Below are positions 1 to 8,138 of a DNA stretch of 64,000 bases, in pieces (position 1 is the stretch's first letter; each line of letters opens with the position of its first letter). Location of the stretch: positions 186,001 to 250,000 of the forward strand of contig NZ_CANLCY010000003.1 of the NCBI RefSeq assembly GCF_947489255.1, written 5' to 3'. The position numbers and the translations under genes are program-made. The notes under the pieces were generated by a model, which saw only the letters and a list, made by a program, of their open reading frames with translations, was not told the DNA's origin and ran no database searches. Source of the DNA: an uncultured Microbacterium sp. (GTDB taxonomy: Bacteria; Actinomycetota; Actinomycetes; Actinomycetales; Microbacteriaceae).

Positions 1-499
1 GTCGTCGGTGTGGACCTCCCCCGCCGGCAAGGACTGGCCGATCGAGGGCAACGTCTCGAAGCAGAAGGGCGGCTCGGGCGTCGTCGAGGCCGTCAAGGCC
101 GGCTCCGGCACCATCGGCTACGCCGACCACTCGGCCATCGGCGACCTGAACGCCGCCGCGATCGTCACCGACGGCACCGCTGTCCCCTACAGCGCCGAGG
201 CCGTCACCGCGACCTTCGAGGCCGCCGCGGTCGACGCCAGCAACGGTGTCGAGGGCGACCTGTCGAAGAAGTTCGACTACTCGAAGCTGACCGCCGACTC
301 CTACCCGATCCCGCTCGTGTCGTACGCGATCACCTGCTCGACGTTCAAGGACGCCACGCAGGCCGAGCTCGTGAAGTCGTACCTCGGCTTCGTCACCAGC
401 ACCCTCGGCCAGCAGGTCGCCGCGAAGAACGCCGGCTCCGCCCCGCTGCCCGACTCGGTGCTCGAGGCGGCCGCCGAGACGCTCGCCGCCATCAAGTAA
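1..499 (+). CDS. pstS: Phosphate ABC transporter substrate-binding protein PstS (3' part only)
   Basis: C-terminal ~165 residues of PstS, the secreted lipid-anchored phosphate-binding protein that delivers phosphate to PstCA. The frame is open to the left edge of the window, so the start and lipobox lie outside. Seen here: a GKDWP segment, then KGGSGVVEAV and GTIGYAD, typical of the second lobe of PstS, and an ending of the type (LGQQVAAKNAG..PLPDSVL) common in actinobacterial PstS. It is followed at 155 bp by pstC, pstA and pstB on the same strand, which makes the assignment secure. No terminator hairpin is obvious between pstS and pstC. Confidence 0.93.
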   Translation, partial: SSVWTSPAGKDWPIEGNVSKQKGGSGVVEAVKAGSGTIGYADHSAIGDLNAAAIVTDGTAVPYSAEAVTATFEAAAVDASNGVEGDLSKKFDYSKLTADSYPIPLVSYAITCSTFKDATQAELVKSYLGFVTSTLGQQVAAKNAGSAPLPDSVLEAAAETLAAIK

Positions 500-626
500 A
501 CATCTCTTCGGTTTCGGCCCGGCCCGCACCTCGCGTGCGGGTCGGGCCGGGCTGATCGGAACGGTCGACCCGATCGAACGCTCCGCTGAGCCGAATCCTC
601 AGAGACCACCCGACCGAGGAGCACCC

Positions 627-662
627 ATGACCCGTGCCGAGCGTGAGGTCCCCCGTGACTGA
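627..662 (+). other. Possible 11-codon leader ORF overlapping the pstC start
   Basis: An ATG at 627 sits 6 bases after a strong ribosome-binding site (GAGGAG, 615-620) and opens an 11-codon frame, MTRAEREVPRD, that stops with TGA at 660-662. The favoured pstC start, GTG 655, lies inside it in another frame, so the two overlap in the manner of translational coupling. It may be a leader peptide controlling pstC translation, or chance. The good spacing and the stop placed just after the pstC start are the only evidence. Confidence 0.3.
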
Positions 663-1692
663 CACCGTCTCCGACACCGAGACCGCCCCGACCGAACCGA
701 CCGATCCGAACGCCTCGACCCCGGCCCGTACGAGCATCGTGGGCAAGCGCCGACTCGGTGACTCCGTCTTCCTCGGTCTGTCGACCACGGCAGCGGTGTC
801 GATCATGATCATCCTCGCGGGTGTCGCGATCTTCCTGATCATCCGCGGCCTCCCCGCGATCACGGCCAACTGGAGCGAGGGAGACCTCGCCGGCTACCAG
901 AACGGCCAGTGGTCGAACTTCTGGGAGTACGTCGGCCCGTTGCTGTTCGGCAGCGTGTGGGCGGCGTTCATCGCCATGATCATCGGGACCCCGGTGGCCA
1001 TCGGCATCGCGCTCTTCATCTCGCACTACGCGCCCCGCCGCGTCGCCGGCGCCCTCGGGTACGTGGTCGACCTGCTCGCCGCGGTGCCCTCGATCGTGTT
1101 CGGCCTGTGGGGCATCATCGTCATGCGCCCGCTGCTCCTGCCCGTCGGGGAGTTCCTCAACCAGTACCTCGGGTGGATCCCGCTCTTCCAGGGGCCCGTG
1201 TCGTCGACCGGCTCGACGATGCTCACCGGTGGCGTCGTGCTCGCGGTGATGATCCTTCCGATCGTCACCTCGATCACCCGCGAGATCTTCCTGCAGACCC
1301 CGCGCCTGCACGAAGAGGCCGCACTCGCCCTGGGCGCCACGCGCTGGGAGATGATCCGCCTCTCTGTGTTCCCCTACGCCCGCAGCGGCATGGTCTCGGC
1401 CACGCTGCTCGGGCTCGGTCGCGCGCTCGGTGAGACCATGGCGATCGCCCTGATCATCTCCCCGAGCCTCATCTACTCGGTGCTGCTGCTGACCGACGGG
1501 TACAACTCGCAGACCATCGCGGCCAACATCGCGCTGAACTTCCCCATCGCGACCGACCTGCAGCGCTCCGCGCTCATCGGCACGGGCCTCATGCTCTTCG
1601 TCATCTCGCTGGCGGTCAACATGTTCGCCCGCTACATCATCGGCGCGACGGGCCCCGGCGCCAAGGGTCGCAAGAAGGGCAAGCGCTCATGA
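655..1692 (+). CDS. pstC: Phosphate ABC transporter permease PstC
   Basis: Inner-membrane permease that forms the phosphate channel with PstA. The 345-residue product has an N-terminal cytoplasmic tail, about six membrane segments, and a binding-protein-dependent permease EAA loop (EEAALALGATRWEMIRL) followed by GLGRALGETMA, which is typical of PstC. I chose GTG 655 because GAGG at 645-648 is well spaced and the protein then begins MTDTVSDTE; GTG 634 in the same frame adds only seven residues. Its stop overlaps the ATG of pstA (ATGA), so the two permeases are translationally coupled. Expected to be induced by phosphate starvation, but no Pho box can be judged because the operon start is outside the window. 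Confidence 0.95.
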   Translation: MTDTVSDTETAPTEPTDPNASTPARTSIVGKRRLGDSVFLGLSTTAAVSIMIILAGVAIFLIIRGLPAITANWSEGDLAGYQNGQWSNFWEYVGPLLFGSVWAAFIAMIIGTPVAIGIALFISHYAPRRVAGALGYVVDLLAAVPSIVFGLWGIIVMRPLLLPVGEFLNQYLGWIPLFQGPVSSTGSTMLTGGVVLAVMILPIVTSITREIFLQTPRLHEEAALALGATRWEMIRLSVFPYARSGMVSATLLGLGRALGETMAIALIISPSLIYSVLLLTDGYNSQTIAANIALNFPIATDLQRSALIGTGLMLFVISLAVNMFARYIIGATGPGAKGRKKGKRS

Positions 1693-2771
1693 CCGTCACG
1701 GCTCCCTCCGCGCCGCTGGCTCTCACCAGCGGTCAGCTGCCCCGTTTCATCGAGCCGATGGTGCTCGTGGGCGTCGCGATCGTCGTCGCGGGCCTGCAGC
1801 TGCTGTTCGGCGGGTTCAATCTCGCGGCATGGCTCATCCTCACGGCGGTGCTCTACCTGATCGCCATCGGCGTCGGTTCGAGCATCGTCGAGAACCGACG
1901 CAAGGCCGTCGACCGCGTCGTGCGCGGACTCGTGACCGCGGCGTTCCTGCTCGCCGTCGCCCCGCTGATCTCGACGCTCTGGACGGTCGTGTCCAAGGGC
2001 CTCGCCGTGGTGAACCTGCAGTTCATCACCCAGGTCGGCGGCACGGCGTTCGACCCCGACACCCTCGAGGTCGTCGCGACCGCCGGCGCTTGGCAGGCGA
2101 TCACCGGAACGCTCATCATCACGGGGATCGCCGCCCTCATCTCGGTGCCGATCGGCATCCTGGCCGCGGTCTACCTGGTCGAGTACGCCCAGCCGAACAA
2201 CCCGCTGCGTCGGGCCATCACCTTCCTCGTCGACGTCATGACGGGCATCCCCTCGATCGTCGCCGGTCTGTTCGCGTTCTCGCTGTTCAGCCTCATCGTG
2301 GGCCCGAAGGCGTTCAGCGGGTTCTCGGCATCCATCGCCCTGTCGGTGCTGATGATCCCGATCGTCATCCGCTCCACCGAGGAGATGCTGCGCCTCGTGC
2401 CGGCCGACCTGCGTGAGGCCTCCCTCGCCCTGGGCGTGCCGCGCTCCGCGACCATCATCAAGGTCGTGCTGCGCACGGCGGCCTCGGGCATCATCACCGG
2501 CGTCGTGCTCGCAGTGGCCCGCGTCGTGGGTGAGACCGCGCCGATCTTCATCGCGGCGAGCTTCACCGACAACTTCAACGCCAATCCGTTCGAAGGCCCG
2601 ATGCAGACCCTCCCCGTCATGGCGTACACCGCGTACAGCTTCCCCGGGCAGGACATCGACGCCTCCCAGGCCCAGGCCTGGGGAGCCGCCTTCCTCCTGG
2701 TCGTCCTCGTCGTCATCTTCAACCTGATCGCCCGTATCGTGGCGGCGGTGTTCGCGCCCAAGGCGCGCTGA
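1689..2771 (+). CDS. pstA: Phosphate ABC transporter permease PstA
   Basis: Second permease subunit of the phosphate importer, 360 residues. Several membrane segments are visible, and the EAA loop ([20 protein letters not shown]) followed by [11 protein letters not shown] is the PstA signature. Longer than E. coli PstA because of an extra N-terminal hydrophobic region of about 80 residues, a feature common in actinobacteria. The start ATG overlaps the stop of pstC by four bases. pstB follows after 19 bp. Confidence 0.95.
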   Translation: MTVTAPSAPLALTSGQLPRFIEPMVLVGVAIVVAGLQLLFGGFNLAAWLILTAVLYLIAIGVGSSIVENRRKAVDRVVRGLVTAAFLLAVAPLISTLWTVVSKGLAVVNLQFITQVGGTAFDPDTLEVVATAGAWQAITGTLIITGIAALISVPIGILAAVYLVEYAQPNNPLRRAITFLVDVMTGIPSIVAGLFAFSLFSLIVGPKAFSGFSASIALSVLMIPIVIRSTEEMLRLVPADLREASLALGVPRSATIIKVVLRTAASGIITGVVLAVARVVGETAPIFIAASFTDNFNANPFEGPMQTLPVMAYTAYSFPGQDIDASQAQAWGAAFLLVVLVVIFNLIARIVAAVFAPKAR

Positions 2772-2790
2772 GCCCAGAAAGGCACCTTTC

Positions 2791-3570
2791 GTGTCCAAGA
2801 GCATCGAGGTCCAGGACCTCAACGTCTACTACAGCGATTTCCTCGCGGTCGAGGGCGTCTCGATCGACATCGAGCCTCGCTCCGTCACCGCCTTCATCGG
2901 CCCCTCCGGCTGCGGCAAGTCCACGTTCCTGCGGACCCTGAACCGCATGCACGAGGTCATCCCCGGCGGCCACGTCAAGGGCCGCGTGCTCATCGACGGC
3001 GACGACCTCTACGGTCCGGGCGTCGACCCCGTGCTCGTGCGTCGTCACGTGGGCATGGTCTTCCAGCGCCCGAACCCGTTCCCCACGATGTCGATCCGTG
3101 AGAACGTGCTCGCCGGCGCGCGCCTGAACAACAAGCGCCTGTCGAAGAGCGACGGCGACGCCCTCGTCGAGAAGTCGCTGCAGGGCGCCAACCTCTGGAA
3201 CGAGGTCAAGGACCGCCTCGACAAGCCCGGCGGCGGCCTGTCGGGTGGTCAGCAGCAGCGTCTGTGCATCGCGCGCGCCATCGCGGTGTCTCCCGACGTG
3301 CTGCTGATGGACGAGCCGTGCTCGGCCCTCGACCCGATCTCGACGTTCGCGATCGAGGAGCTGATCTCCGAGCTCAAGAACGAGTACACGATCGTCATCG
3401 TCACGCACAACATGCAGCAGGCGTCGCGCGTCAGCGACAAGACGGCGTTCTTCAACATCGCGGGCACCGGCAAGCCGGGCAAGCTCATCGAGTACAACGA
3501 CACCTCGACGATCTTCACGGCGCCGACTGTGCAGGCCACCGAGGACTACGTCTCGGGACGCTTCGGGTAA
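2791..3570 (+). CDS. pstB: Phosphate ABC transporter ATP-binding protein PstB
   Basis: Cytoplasmic ATPase of the phosphate importer, 259 residues, the normal family length. Walker A GPSGCGKS at residues 37-44, ABC signature LSGGQQQR near 150, Walker [14 protein letters not shown] and the switch histidine in [11 protein letters not shown] are all intact. GTG start with AGAAAGG upstream. It is the last gene of the pst operon: a strong terminator follows 20 bp after the stop. A second, much longer PstB homologue is encoded at 61282-62502 in a different operon. Confidence 0.96.
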   Translation: MSKSIEVQDLNVYYSDFLAVEGVSIDIEPRSVTAFIGPSGCGKSTFLRTLNRMHEVIPGGHVKGRVLIDGDDLYGPGVDPVLVRRHVGMVFQRPNPFPTMSIRENVLAGARLNNKRLSKSDGDALVEKSLQGANLWNEVKDRLDKPGGGLSGGQQQRLCIARAIAVSPDVLLMDEPCSALDPISTFAIEELISELKNEYTIVIVTHNMQQASRVSDKTAFFNIAGTGKPGKLIEYNDTSTIFTAPTVQATEDYVSGRFG

Positions 3571-3590
3571 GCAGTCCTCGATGCGAATGC

Positions 3591-3620
3591 AAGGCCCCCG
3601 CTCCGGCGGGGGCCTTCTTC
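3591..3620 (+). terminator. Rho-independent terminator after pstB
   Basis: A perfect 11-bp stem (AAGGCCCCCGC 3591-3601, GCGGGGGCCTT 3606-3616) with a 4-base loop, followed by CTTC. It ends the pst operon and also lies just downstream of convergent pabC, so it may serve both strands. Confidence 0.85.
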
Positions 3621-3639
3621 GTCCCTCGGCGGTCTCGGG

Positions 3640-4524
3640 TCAGCCGCGGCGACCGAGCAGGAAGCCGTTCAGCTCATCGGTCAGGGCGTGGTCGACGGAG
3701 AGGGGGCGGCCGTCGACGGCGGAGATCGGGGCCGCGAGGCGCACGCTCGACAGAAGCCAGGCGGCATCCGCCCGCTCAAGGTCGGCAACGGGAACGTTCT
3801 CGTACGCGGTCGCGAGGCCACGCTGCTCGAGGTGCGCGAACACGCTGAGCTGCGTCGTACCGTGCAGGATGCCGGCGCTCGGCGCGGGAGTGACGAACCG
3901 GCCGTCGATGCGCAGGAGCACGGATGCCGTGGGCGCTTCGAGCACGAACCCGTCGGTCGTGACGAACACCGCGTCATCGGCTCCCCGGCGCTTCGCTTCT
4001 CGGATCGCCGCCATGTTCACGGCGTACGAGAGCGTCTTCGCGCCGAGGAGGAGCCACGGCGCGCGGGCCGGGACGTCGAGCGGGTACCCGCGATCCAGGG
4101 TCACGACGCGGACGCCGTCGCGTCGCGCCGCGGCGTTGTCGGGGGCGGTCGCGAGAGTGACCCAGGCGGTCGGCGTCGGGCCACCCTCGACGCCGCGGCT
4201 CAGGATGAGCTTGATGACGCTCTCCCCCGGTCCCGCCTCGGCGCAGACGCGCTCGACCGCGGCGCGCCACTGCGCGAGGTCGGGTGCCGGCAGATCGCAG
4301 AGCGACGCCGAGTGAGCGAGACGTTCGAGGTGCGGGCCGACCTCGTGGGGGTGCCCGTCGACGACCCCGATCGACTCGAACACGCCGTCGCCGCGCTGCG
4401 CGCTCAGATCGCCGAGCTGCAGGGCCGGGGCGGTCGGATCGATCGGGCGGAGCGTGCTCGCGACGTCGCCGACCTCGTCGTCGGATGCCACGGGGTCGAT
4501 CATGAGAGCGAAACGCCAAGCCAT
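3640..4524 (-). CDS. pabC: Aminodeoxychorismate lyase (class IV PLP aminotransferase family)
   Basis: Splits 4-amino-4-deoxychorismate into p-aminobenzoate and pyruvate for folate synthesis. The 294-residue protein has the class IV fold markers: GDGVFESIGVVDGHPHEVGPHLERL near residue 45, a GAKTLSYAVNM segment holding the presumed PLP lysine near 165, and ADDAVFVTTDGFVLEAPTASV. Branched-chain aminotransferase or D-alanine aminotransferase are alternatives within the fold, but the length and short N-terminus suit PabC. ATG 4524 is the longest start; the ATG seven codons in (MIDP) is equally possible, as neither has a clear ribosome-binding site. Single gene, convergent with pstB. Confidence 0.8.
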   Translation of the reverse strand: MAWRFALMIDPVASDDEVGDVASTLRPIDPTAPALQLGDLSAQRGDGVFESIGVVDGHPHEVGPHLERLAHSASLCDLPAPDLAQWRAAVERVCAEAGPGESVIKLILSRGVEGGPTPTAWVTLATAPDNAAARRDGVRVVTLDRGYPLDVPARAPWLLLGAKTLSYAVNMAAIREAKRRGADDAVFVTTDGFVLEAPTASVLLRIDGRFVTPAPSAGILHGTTQLSVFAHLEQRGLATAYENVPVADLERADAAWLLSSVRLAAPISAVDGRPLSVDHALTDELNGFLLGRRG

Positions 4525-4619
4525 GCTGCGAGCCTAGACGGAGGTGCCGACACGCCCGGGCCTTGTCAACGGGGGCCGCGGAGGGAATGTCTCGGGGGCG
4601 GCCTTGTTACACTTTTCTA

Positions 4620-4707
4620 GCCGGGCCGCAGTAACCCCGGGCTCCATCTTCTGCCGCTATGAGCGGCCTTGCGCCGAGAGGCGTTCTGCGGCCCGGCACT
4701 TTTCTTT
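4620..4707 (+). ncRNA. Candidate small structured RNA with its own -10 box and terminator
   Basis: No protein is supported here, but the + strand reads as a compact RNA. A -10-like TACACT (4608-4613) places a start at about 4620. From there a 12-bp perfect closing stem (GCCGGGCCGCAG 4620-4631 with CTGCGGCCCGGC 4686-4697) encloses two small hairpins, GCCGCT-ATG-AGCGGC (4653-4667) and CGCC-GAGA-GGCG (4072 offset: 4672-4683), and a single-stranded ACCCCGGGCTCCATC stretch. It ends in ACTTTTCTTTTCC, a terminator-like U-tract. No + strand gene follows, so a cis-leader is unlikely. It does not match what I know of 6S, SRP, tmRNA or 6C RNAs. The -35 region is weak. Confidence 0.5.
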
Positions 4708-4909
4708 TCCGGCATCCATCGCCGACGCGGGGCATTCGCGTGACACCGTCCCGCCCAGCCGCTCCCCTCCCCTCCCCTCACGCGCACGGCGTGATCCACC
4801 GCACCCTGCCCCGGCGCGAGTGTCCAGGACACGCCGGCGGAGCTCGCGCGGACGCGGCGTGTGATGGACGCTCACCAGGGAGAGGGCCGCTGGCGCAGGG
4901 TGCGACGGC

Positions 4910-5548
4910 TCAAGTGAGGGCGTCGCGGCGCCAGAGCGACGCGGAGGCCGAGAGGTCGTCGGCGTAGGTCGCGAGGCGCAGCGCGCGGGTGGTGAGCGCC
5001 GTCGCGCGCTCGGACTCCGTGTTCTCGTAATCGTCGGCGAGATGCGTCGAACCGGCGGCCTGGACGCGGCAGAACGCGGCAGCGCGGTCGAGAGCGACCG
5101 CGAAGTCGCCCTCGAAGAGACCGCGCAGAATGGTGTCGATGAGCTGCACGAGCTCCTCCGGTCCGGCCGGGGCGGGCGCGCCCGCGACGACCGCGTCGAC
5201 GGTGGCCATCTCCACCCGTCCACGCTCATAGAGCAGCGCCGCCGTCGCGGCGTCGTCGTGGATCATCAGCTGCAGCAGGTACAGGCGCCACAGCGCACCC
5301 GGGAGCGACCGAGCGGGCGACCGCGACCAGAGCTCCGCGATGTCGTCGATGCCGTGATCATCGGTGAACGCGACGAGGCGCTCCACCACATCGACGCTCG
5401 GATCCGCGCGAACCCGTGACAGCAGGGCCTGAGCCGTGCTGTGGGCGACGCGCGACACCTCGGCGGGGTCCTCCGCCGAGAACAGGCGGTCGAAGAGCTC
5501 GGCGGGTCGCCGGACCGGCTTGTGGAATTCGCGGGGTGAATCGCTCAT
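4910..5548 (-). CDS. Conserved hypothetical protein, 212 residues
   Basis: I do not recognise a domain. The product is soluble, without signal peptide or membrane segments, rich in Ala, Leu, Arg and Asp, and looks all-alpha (for example the stretches AEVSRVAHSTAQALLSRV and DTILRGLFEGDFAVALDRA). I recall similar actinobacterial proteins being labelled 'DNA-directed RNA polymerase subunit beta' in automatic annotation; nothing in this sequence supports that. It lies upstream of, and in the same direction as, nothing obviously related: rskA-sigK are on the same strand beyond it (70 bp gap), so it could be the last gene of the sigK transcript. Confidence 0.7.
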   Translation of the reverse strand: MSDSPREFHKPVRRPAELFDRLFSAEDPAEVSRVAHSTAQALLSRVRADPSVDVVERLVAFTDDHGIDDIAELWSRSPARSLPGALWRLYLLQLMIHDDAATAALLYERGRVEMATVDAVVAGAPAPAGPEELVQLIDTILRGLFEGDFAVALDRAAAFCRVQAAGSTHLADDYENTESERATALTTRALRLATYADDLSASASLWRRDALT

Positions 5549-5619
5549 CGTTCCAGGCTAGAGCGTGCCCCGCGAGGGGCGGGCCGGACGGCGCGAGGCG
5601 ACCGTCCGACGACCGCGGG

Positions 5620-6441
5620 TCAGGCCGTCGCGACCGTGACGACGGGCGCCGTGCTCGGTGTGCCGTCGGGCGAGCCGCCGTCGGGCTCGATGGTCACGGC
5701 GATCACGTCACCGCTGTGCATCTCGCCCTGCAGGACCGCTGTCGCCTTGCCGTCGGCATCCGGCTTGAAGGTTCCCGCGGCGATCGGCGTCTGATCGCGG
5801 ACGAACCAGAGTTCGTAGGTCTTGCCCTGCTCGGGAGCGGGCATGCCGTCGGTGACGAGCACGCTCTGACCCGTCGACGGAGACCAGTGCGCGGTCGCCA
5901 CGGTGCCATCGGCCATCGTCGCGGTCGCCGACTGCGCGTCGGGGGCGTCTTCGATCTGCTGCAGCGCCACGACGGCGGCCGGCGGCGCGAAGATCTGGCT
6001 GACCGTCACGGCACCGAAACCGAGCACGAGGACGGCCGCGAACGAAGCTGCGAGCGTGAACCATCGACGCGGTCCCCACCCGGATGCCGCGGACGGGCCG
6101 ACGGCGACGGTCTCGCGCTCGGGCTCGACAGAGGCGGCACCCAGGGCGGCGAAGTCTTCGTCGTCGAGGCGCGGCGAGAGGTCATCCCCCGACATCGCGG
6201 GTGAGGCTGAGTCCTGCGGGAGCTCCGAAATGCGCGCGAACAGGGATGCGCGCACGGACGGAGGAGGCTCGACGGGCTCGACGGAAGCGCTGATCGCGGC
6301 GACGATGTCGCTCGCGTCGCGAACGTGGTGGTCCCAGTGCGGATTGCCCGCCAGTGCCTCCTGGTACGCGCGTTCATCTGCCTCCGACAACGCATGCAAT
6401 GCGTGTCCGACGGCGAGGTCGGCGAAATCCCTCTCGTTCAC
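5620..6441 (-). CDS. rskA: Anti-sigma-K factor RskA family protein
   Basis: Membrane anti-sigma factor that holds SigK inactive until cleaved. N-terminal cytoplasmic sigma-binding region (residues 1-75, DLAVGHALHALSEADERAYQ), one membrane segment at about 127-150, and an extracytoplasmic RskA domain (QGKTYELWFVRDQTPIAAGTF). There is no cysteine in the protein, so it is not a zinc-type (ZAS) anti-sigma, which agrees with RskA. Its start overlaps the stop of sigK by four bases, giving the standard coupled sigma/anti-sigma pair. Confidence 0.9.
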   Translation of the reverse strand: MNERDFADLAVGHALHALSEADERAYQEALAGNPHWDHHVRDASDIVAAISASVEPVEPPPSVRASLFARISELPQDSASPAMSGDDLSPRLDDEDFAALGAASVEPERETVAVGPSAASGWGPRRWFTLAASFAAVLVLGFGAVTVSQIFAPPAAVVALQQIEDAPDAQSATATMADGTVATAHWSPSTGQSVLVTDGMPAPEQGKTYELWFVRDQTPIAAGTFKPDADGKATAVLQGEMHSGDVIAVTIEPDGGSPDGTPSTAPVVTVATA

Positions 6442-7040
6442 TTGTCCACCCCCATTTCCATCCTCAGTCGCGACAGACCGTCGCGCATCCTGGTCTTGAC
6501 CGTACCCAGCGGCGCCCCGACGAGGGTTGCGATCTCACTCTGGCTGTATCCACCGAAGTAGGCGAGCGTGAGGGCTTCCTTCTGGGCGTCGGGAAGCGTC
6601 GCCAATGCATCGACGACGCGCCGCCCTTCCATTTTCAGTTCTACTCTCTCGGAGACGTCGTCGTAGGCGACGTCCATATCGCGGAATCCCGCGCGTACAT
6701 CCCGATCCGTGCTCGACTGCGACGACCGAACCCGGTCCACCGCTCGCCGATGCGCGATCGTGAGCACCCACGATCTTCCCTGACCTCTGTTCGGAGTGAA
6801 CCGTGCGGCGGATTGCCACACCTCGAGAAAAACCTCTTGGAGGACTTCCTCGCTCTGGGCGCGGTCGACGAGGACGCGGAGGATGAGTCCGAACGCGCGA
6901 GCGGAGAGGGCGTCGTAGACCGCGGCGAACGCGGAGCGATCGCCATCGGCGACGCGCAGCAGAAGAGTACCGATCTGGTCGGCAGCGCCCGCCCCGTCGT
7001 CGGGGAGGTCGTAGCCGTCGATCACCATGGCATCCATCAT
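6438..7040 (-). CDS. sigK: ECF RNA polymerase sigma factor SigK
   Basis: Extracytoplasmic-function sigma factor, 200 residues. Region 2 (about 25-95) includes QEVFLEVWQSAARF and SWVLTIAHRRAVDRVR; region 4 (about 140-190) has the helix-turn-helix YSQSEIATLVGAPLGTVKTRM. The pairing with an RskA-type anti-sigma and the divergent fasciclin gene at 7351 reproduce the mycobacterial sigK/rskA and mpt70/mpt83 association, which is the main reason for the SigK name. Starts at 7040 or at the inner ATG (MVIDGYDL) are both possible. Confidence 0.9.
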   Translation of the reverse strand: MMDAMVIDGYDLPDDGAGAADQIGTLLLRVADGDRSAFAAVYDALSARAFGLILRVLVDRAQSEEVLQEVFLEVWQSAARFTPNRGQGRSWVLTIAHRRAVDRVRSSQSSTDRDVRAGFRDMDVAYDDVSERVELKMEGRRVVDALATLPDAQKEALTLAYFGGYSQSEIATLVGAPLGTVKTRMRDGLSRLRMEMGVDK

Positions 7041-7350
7041 TGCCTACCGACGCCGAGAGTCCCTCGCACGTGCGCGCGCGTCGCGGTTGAGCTAGGGAGT
7101 GGCGCGACAGCGTACGCGAGGACGCTATGGGGCCGTGGGCAAAAACATTCTCAAGAATATTTAATTCGCGCTGACCTGGCTTTTCCGTGGCACACGGGAT
7201 GCCATTTCGCCCGCCATCGCAACATTTCGCAATCCGATCCCCGGGGGGTCCCGAAGACCCTGTGTAAGCCGCTCCACGGCGAACCGCCCCTCGCACCGGG
7301 GTGTCCCTGCCGGGTCGCAGACGCGATCCGAACGATTTCGGAGGAATGTC
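7041..7350. promoter_or_regulatory. Divergent promoter region between sigK and the fasciclin gene
   Basis: A 310-bp gap with no gene. It contains an unusually AT-rich island at about 7141-7168 with a short inverted repeat, ATTCT-CA-AGAAT (7147-7158), upstream of the fasciclin gene. The fasciclin start is preceded by GGAGGAATGTC, a strong ribosome-binding site. I looked for a SigK-type promoter on the fasciclin side and could not place a -35/-10 pair with confidence. Confidence 0.5.
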
Positions 7351-8028
7351 ATGCTCACCAACAAGAAGCCTGTCGTCGCCGGTCTCGCCCTCGTTCTGGG
7401 TTCCGCCTTCGCTCTCACCGCCTGCTCGGGTGGCACCACCTCGGGTGGCACCGCCGAGGACAGCAGCTCGATGGCCCCCTCGATGGCCGCGTCGCCCTCC
7501 GCGTCGGCGTCGTCGTCGATGATGGACCCCGCCGCCAACCTCGTGGGCCCCGGTTGCGCCGACTACGCCGCCGCCGTTCCCTCGGGCTCTGGTTCGGTCG
7601 AGGGCATGGCCGCTGACCCGGTCGCCGTCGCCGCCTCGAACAACCCGCTGCTCACCACGCTCACCGCGGCGGTCAGCGGCCAGCTGAACCCCAACGTGAA
7701 CCTGGTCGACACGCTCAACGGCGGCGAGTTCACCGTCTTCGCTCCGGTCGACGACGCCTTCGCCAAGATCGACTCGGCGACCATCGACACGCTGAAGACC
7801 GACAGCGACCTGCTGACCAAGATCCTCACGTACCACGTGGTCCAGGGCCAGCTGACCCCCGACGAGATCGACGGCACGCACACCACCGTCGAGGGCCAGG
7901 ACGTCACCGTCGCCGGCTCGGGTGACGCCATCACGGTCAACGGCTCGACCAACGTCATCTGCGGTGGCGTCCAGACCGCCAACGCGACCGTGTACCTCAT
8001 CGACTCGGTGCTGATGCCCCCGATGTAA
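7351..8028 (+). CDS. Fasciclin (FAS1) domain lipoprotein, MPT70/MPT83-like
   Basis: Secreted lipid-anchored protein of 225 residues. Signal peptide with lipobox LTAC, acylated Cys25; then a Ser/Ala/Met-rich linker to about 75, then one FAS1 domain with its two conserved boxes: [10 protein letters not shown] near 133 and the C-terminal [11 protein letters not shown], plus the LTYHVV motif. FAS1 domains mediate cell-surface adhesion. In mycobacteria the homologues MPT70 and MPT83 are members of the SigK regulon; the position here, divergent from sigK-rskA, suggests the same control. A hairpin terminator follows. Confidence 0.92.
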   Translation: MLTNKKPVVAGLALVLGSAFALTACSGGTTSGGTAEDSSSMAPSMAASPSASASSSMMDPAANLVGPGCADYAAAVPSGSGSVEGMAADPVAVAASNNPLLTTLTAAVSGQLNPNVNLVDTLNGGEFTVFAPVDDAFAKIDSATIDTLKTDSDLLTKILTYHVVQGQLTPDEIDGTHTTVEGQDVTVAGSGDAITVNGSTNVICGGVQTANATVYLIDSVLMPPM

Positions 8029-8086
8029 GTCCTCGGAGCGTGAGCAATCGCGCTACCGACCGATCGATGTCTGATCGGACCTGACG

Positions 8087-8130
8087 GCGAGCGCCGGACC
8101 CCAGGCGAGGGGGTTCGGCGCTCGCTTTCG
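8087..8130. terminator. Bidirectional terminator between convergent genes
   Basis: Stem GCGAGCGCCGGACCCC (8087-8102) with GGGGTTCGGCGCTCGC (8110-8125), two internal mismatched bases, followed by TTTCG on the + strand. It separates the fasciclin gene from the convergent iron-binding lipoprotein gene. Confidence 0.8.
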
Positions 8131-8138
8131 TCTGCGGC

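Noticed and set aside
4604..4707. 6C RNA, SRP RNA, 6S RNA or a degenerate tRNA
   Set aside because: Loops are ATG and GAGA rather than C-rich; no GGAA/AGCAG SRP motif; too short for 6S; no T- or D-arm. Left as an unclassified RNA.
4910..5548. RNA polymerase beta subunit fragment, a label I recall for similar proteins
   Set aside because: The sequence shows no RpoB motif and is far too short; kept as hypothetical.
7201..7260. SigK promoter before the fasciclin gene
   Set aside because: CCATC-like elements occur, but none has a partner -10 at acceptable spacing, so no exact site is claimed.
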